A stretch of 64,000 bases of DNA from DASPPM01 sp052143835 (lineage in GTDB: Bacteria > Pseudomonadota > Alphaproteobacteria > JACZXZ01). Where the stretch lies: the NCBI GenBank assembly GCA_052143835.1, contig JBKQRV010000191.1, forward strand, positions 37,829-101,828, written 5' to 3'. Positions within the stretch are counted from its first letter, which is position 1; each line of letters begins with the position of its first letter. The notes under the pieces are model-generated. The model worked only from the letters and a program-made list of their open reading frames with translations. It did not search any database and had not been told where the DNA came from. Below, piece after piece: positions 61,855 to 64,000 of this stretch. A program made the translations under genes and the position numbers.

Positions 61855-62529
61855 ATGAGACATCTCGCCCTTTTCGCTGCCATCGCCGTTAGTCTGGCTG
61901 CCGCCCCCTTCGCCCAGGCAGCACCCGATCAGCAACAAGCCGTCGACGAGGCCCTCAACGTGGTCCGCGAGATCCACAACGGCGGGAACGATATCGCCGC
62001 CAAGGCGCGCGAGCTGATCCGCCGCTCGCGCGCGGTGCTGATCGTGCCCGAGTTGGTCAAGGCCGGCTTCATCTTCGGCGCCCAGGGAGGCACCGGCGTC
62101 CTGCTCGCCCGCGACGGCAAGCGCAATTGGAGCGACCCGGCCTTCTACGACCTGGGTGCGGGCTCGTTCGGCTTCCAGATCGGCGTCGAGGTCTCCAAGG
62201 TCGTGCTCATCATCATGAGCGACAAGGCGCTCAATGCGGCGATGGAGAACAAGGTGAAGCTGGGTGCCGAGGCCGGGCTGGCGGTCGCCACCTTGGGTGC
62301 GGGCGCCGAAGCGTCGACCACGACCAATGCCGGCGCCGACATCTACGTCATCGCCGAATCGAAGGGGCTGTTCGGCGGAGTCGCCATCGAAGGTGGGGTG
62401 ATGAGCCCGCGCCACGAATGGGACACGGCCTATTACGGCCGGAACGTCTCGGCGCGCGATATCATCGTGCGCCGCACCGTCAGCAACCCCGGCGCCGGCG
62501 CCTTGAGGCGGGCGCTTCGCGGCATCTGA
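61855..62529 (+). CDS. SYLF-domain (Ysc84-like) lipid-binding protein
   Basis: 224 aa, signal peptide of about 22 residues ending FAQAA. SYLF features: SRAVLIVPELVKAGFIFGAQGGTGVLLAR, then FYDLGAGSFGFQIGVEVSKVVLIIMSDKAL, and SKGLFGGVAIEGGVMSPR. The family binds phosphoinositide or other lipids in eukaryotes; the bacterial periplasmic role is unclear. 56 nt after the ABC operon, possibly an independent unit. Confidence 0.9.
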   Translation: MRHLALFAAIAVSLAAAPFAQAAPDQQQAVDEALNVVREIHNGGNDIAAKARELIRRSRAVLIVPELVKAGFIFGAQGGTGVLLARDGKRNWSDPAFYDLGAGSFGFQIGVEVSKVVLIIMSDKALNAAMENKVKLGAEAGLAVATLGAGAEASTTTNAGADIYVIAESKGLFGGVAIEGGVMSPRHEWDTAYYGRNVSARDIIVRRTVSNPGAGALRRALRGI

Positions 62530-62681
62530 CGGCGGCACCTAGCGGAGCGAGTGCGGCGCACGCCGCCGCATCGGTCGGCGGACGGTCGGGCGGACGGCCG
62601 CGCGGCGAGAAAGAAGTCCTGCGAGTGTCCTCTTTCGAGGCGATCGTGACCGACGGAACTCCCGGCGCATCGCCACGAGGC

Positions 62682-63119
62682 TCAGCGATGGACGAGCACC
62701 GGGATCTTGGAGTGCGTGAGGACCTTGACCGTCTCGCTGCCGAGCACGATCGCGGAGATGCCGTGGCGGCCGTGCGAGGCCATGACGATAAGGTCACAGT
62801 GTTTCGACTTGGCGGTCGCGATGATTGCCTGGTAGGGATGCTCGTGCTCGAGGTGGAGCGTGTCGCACGCGACACCCGCTTTTCTCGCGGCTTTGGCGAC
62901 GGCGCCGAGCGTTTTCTCGGCATGCTCCCGCATGCGCGCTTTGTACTGAACGGCCGTGTCCGCGAGCATCTGGGTGTCGGTCGTGAGCACATGAAAAGGC
63001 GGCAAGACCGTGAGCACGGTGGCTTTGGCGCCGATCCGCTTGGCCAGCGCGATGCCGTGCCGGACGGCCTTCCCGGCGAGCGCCGATCCGTCCGTTGGTA
63101 TCAGGATGTGGGTATACAT
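62682..63119 (-). CDS. Universal stress protein (UspA family)
   Basis: 145 aa alpha/beta protein. ATP-binding motif G-2x-G-9x-G-(S/T) is seen in ASHGRHGISAIVLGSET near the C-terminus, and the first strand is HILIPTDGS. Downstream of ppk2 by 47 nt in the same direction, which suggests co-expression in starvation or energy stress. Confidence 0.92.
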   Translation of the reverse strand: MYTHILIPTDGSALAGKAVRHGIALAKRIGAKATVLTVLPPFHVLTTDTQMLADTAVQYKARMREHAEKTLGAVAKAARKAGVACDTLHLEHEHPYQAIIATAKSKHCDLIVMASHGRHGISAIVLGSETVKVLTHSKIPVLVHR

Positions 63120-63166
63120 CGACCTCTCCTTGGCGACGATTTTCCGGCGCGAGCGCACTCCAGACC

Positions 63167-64000
63167 TCACTTTGCAAGCCGCTTGCGGATCGCCAGCAGT
63201 TCCCGCCGGCGCTCTGCGCTCATTTTGGGGTAAGTCATTTCGAGTCCTTGGAGCGTATCGAGGATGATTTGCGACACGATCAGGCGAGCGTTCTCCTTGT
63301 CGTCGGCGGGAACGACGTACCAGGGCGCCTCCCGGCTGCTCGTAGCACCGAGGCATTCCTCGTAGGCCTTCATGTACTGCTTCCAGAATTTCCTCTCCTC
63401 GATGTCCGCAAGGCTGAATTTCCAGTTCTTTTCCGACTCATCGATGCGCTCGAGGAAGCGCTTGCGCTGCTCCTCCTTCGAGAGGTGGAGGTAGAACTTC
63501 ACGATGCGGGTTCCGTTGACATGAAGATGTCGCTCCAAATCCGCGATCGAACGATAGCGGTCTTGCCAGACCGCCTTGTCGTCGCGCGAATCGTCCGGGA
63601 GCCCTTCGCTGCGGAAAATTTCGCGATGCACGCGGACGATCAGCACCTCCTCGTAATAGGATCGGTTGAAGATGCCGATCCGCCCGCGCTCCGGCAGATC
63701 GCGGGTGGTGCGCCAGAGAAAATCGTGCTGCAGTTCCGTGGGGCTTGGATGCTTGAAGCTGAACACCTGGCAGCCTTGCGGATTGACCCCGGACATCACG
63801 TGCTTGATGGCGCCGTCTTTTCCCGCCGCATCCATCCCCTGAAAGATCAGCAGGACGGCATAGCGATTGGACGCGTAGAGAAGCTCCTGTTGCGCACTCA
63901 ATTGCGCAACGTGCTCTTCCAGGAATTTTTCATATTGCTCCTTCGACTTGTAGACGGGATCGACCTTGGTCGGCCACTTTTTGAGGTCGACCTCTTCTCC
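63167..64000 (-). CDS. ppk2: Polyphosphate kinase 2 (5' end outside window)
   Basis: The frame is open to the right edge (it reads GEEVDLKKWPTKVDPVYKSKEQY before LLYASNRYAVLL), so the start lies beyond 64000. About 277 residues are visible. Walker A GMDAAGKDG, lid segment FNRSYYEEVLIVRVH, and Walker B-like RIVKFYLHLSKEEQRKRF define PPK2, which moves phosphate between polyphosphate and nucleotides. The form with KNWKFSLADIEERKFWKQYMKAYE is like the class acting on NDP/NMP, but the class is not certain. Confidence 0.92.
   Translation of the reverse strand, partial: GEEVDLKKWPTKVDPVYKSKEQYEKFLEEHVAQLSAQQELLYASNRYAVLLIFQGMDAAGKDGAIKHVMSGVNPQGCQVFSFKHPSPTELQHDFLWRTTRDLPERGRIGIFNRSYYEEVLIVRVHREIFRSEGLPDDSRDDKAVWQDRYRSIADLERHLHVNGTRIVKFYLHLSKEEQRKRFLERIDESEKNWKFSLADIEERKFWKQYMKAYEECLGATSSREAPWYVVPADDKENARLIVSQIILDTLQGLEMTYPKMSAERRRELLAIRKRLAK

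Overview
GC-rich DNA in which genes sit very close together and often share ATGA/GTGA stop-start overlaps. An LptF-type LPS export permease, an O-antigen-ligase-like protein, many Tat-exported binding proteins, and intergenic palindromes of the CGTCATGGCCGGG and CGTCATTCCGGA types all point to an alphaproteobacterium. Rhizobiales/Rhodospirillales-like is the best guess, made from gene style and not from a marker gene. I saw no rRNA, tRNA, CRISPR array or intact transposase.

Layout, left to right. 1-4645: a complete branched-chain amino-acid-type (Liv) importer. 4767-6291: an aldo/keto reductase and a small hypothetical gene. 6780-14717: a serine beta-lactamase-like hydrolase, a five-gene oligopeptide ABC importer and an alanine racemase, possibly a D-Ala peptide salvage module. 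14982-18671: a MORN-repeat exported protein, a PAS-GGDEF-EAL protein and a GNAT-like protein with a perfect FNR/FixK box upstream. 19077-23336: envelope genes (O-antigen-ligase-like protein, asparagine synthetase, lptF). 23594-27540: a D-hydantoinase / D-carbamoylase / hydantoin racemase pathway with a flavin-reductase-like gene inside it. 27747-28818: a higBA toxin-antitoxin pair followed by a frameshifted Xre antitoxin.

28847-46379 is a large catabolic region: two MaoC-like hydratases, a shikimate-dehydrogenase-like protein, a CoA-transferase, acyl-CoA dehydrogenase, SDR, enoyl-CoA hydratase, 3-hydroxyacyl-CoA dehydrogenase, a Gfo/Idh oxidoreductase, a D-2-hydroxyacid dehydrogenase and an amidohydrolase. 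It also holds a LacI regulator and a peptide-type ABC importer whose binding protein is encoded 7-9 kb from its permeases and ATPase. A near-identical palindrome (36008-36021 and 44953-44966) lies upstream of both halves of the importer and may be the LacI operator.

46799-51389 holds an enolase-superfamily-like protein, a sugar isomerase-like TIM barrel, a DUF993 aldolase-like protein and a second Gfo/Idh enzyme. Together they look like an uncharacterised sugar or polyol route. 51606-54559 is a small defence/addiction cluster: an orphan antidote, a second higBA pair, and a divergent methyltransferase / PD-(D/E)XK nuclease pair. 54579-58919 carries an amidase, a GMC oxidoreductase and an EamA exporter. 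59141-61798 is an SsuBCA/TauABC-like importer. The window ends with a SYLF-domain protein, a universal stress protein and a truncated PPK2.

Intergenic spaces hold four families of inverted-repeat elements. The best supported is a MITE-like family with three copies (4674, 14721 and 43072). Its hairpin arms have changed together between copies, so the stem is kept.
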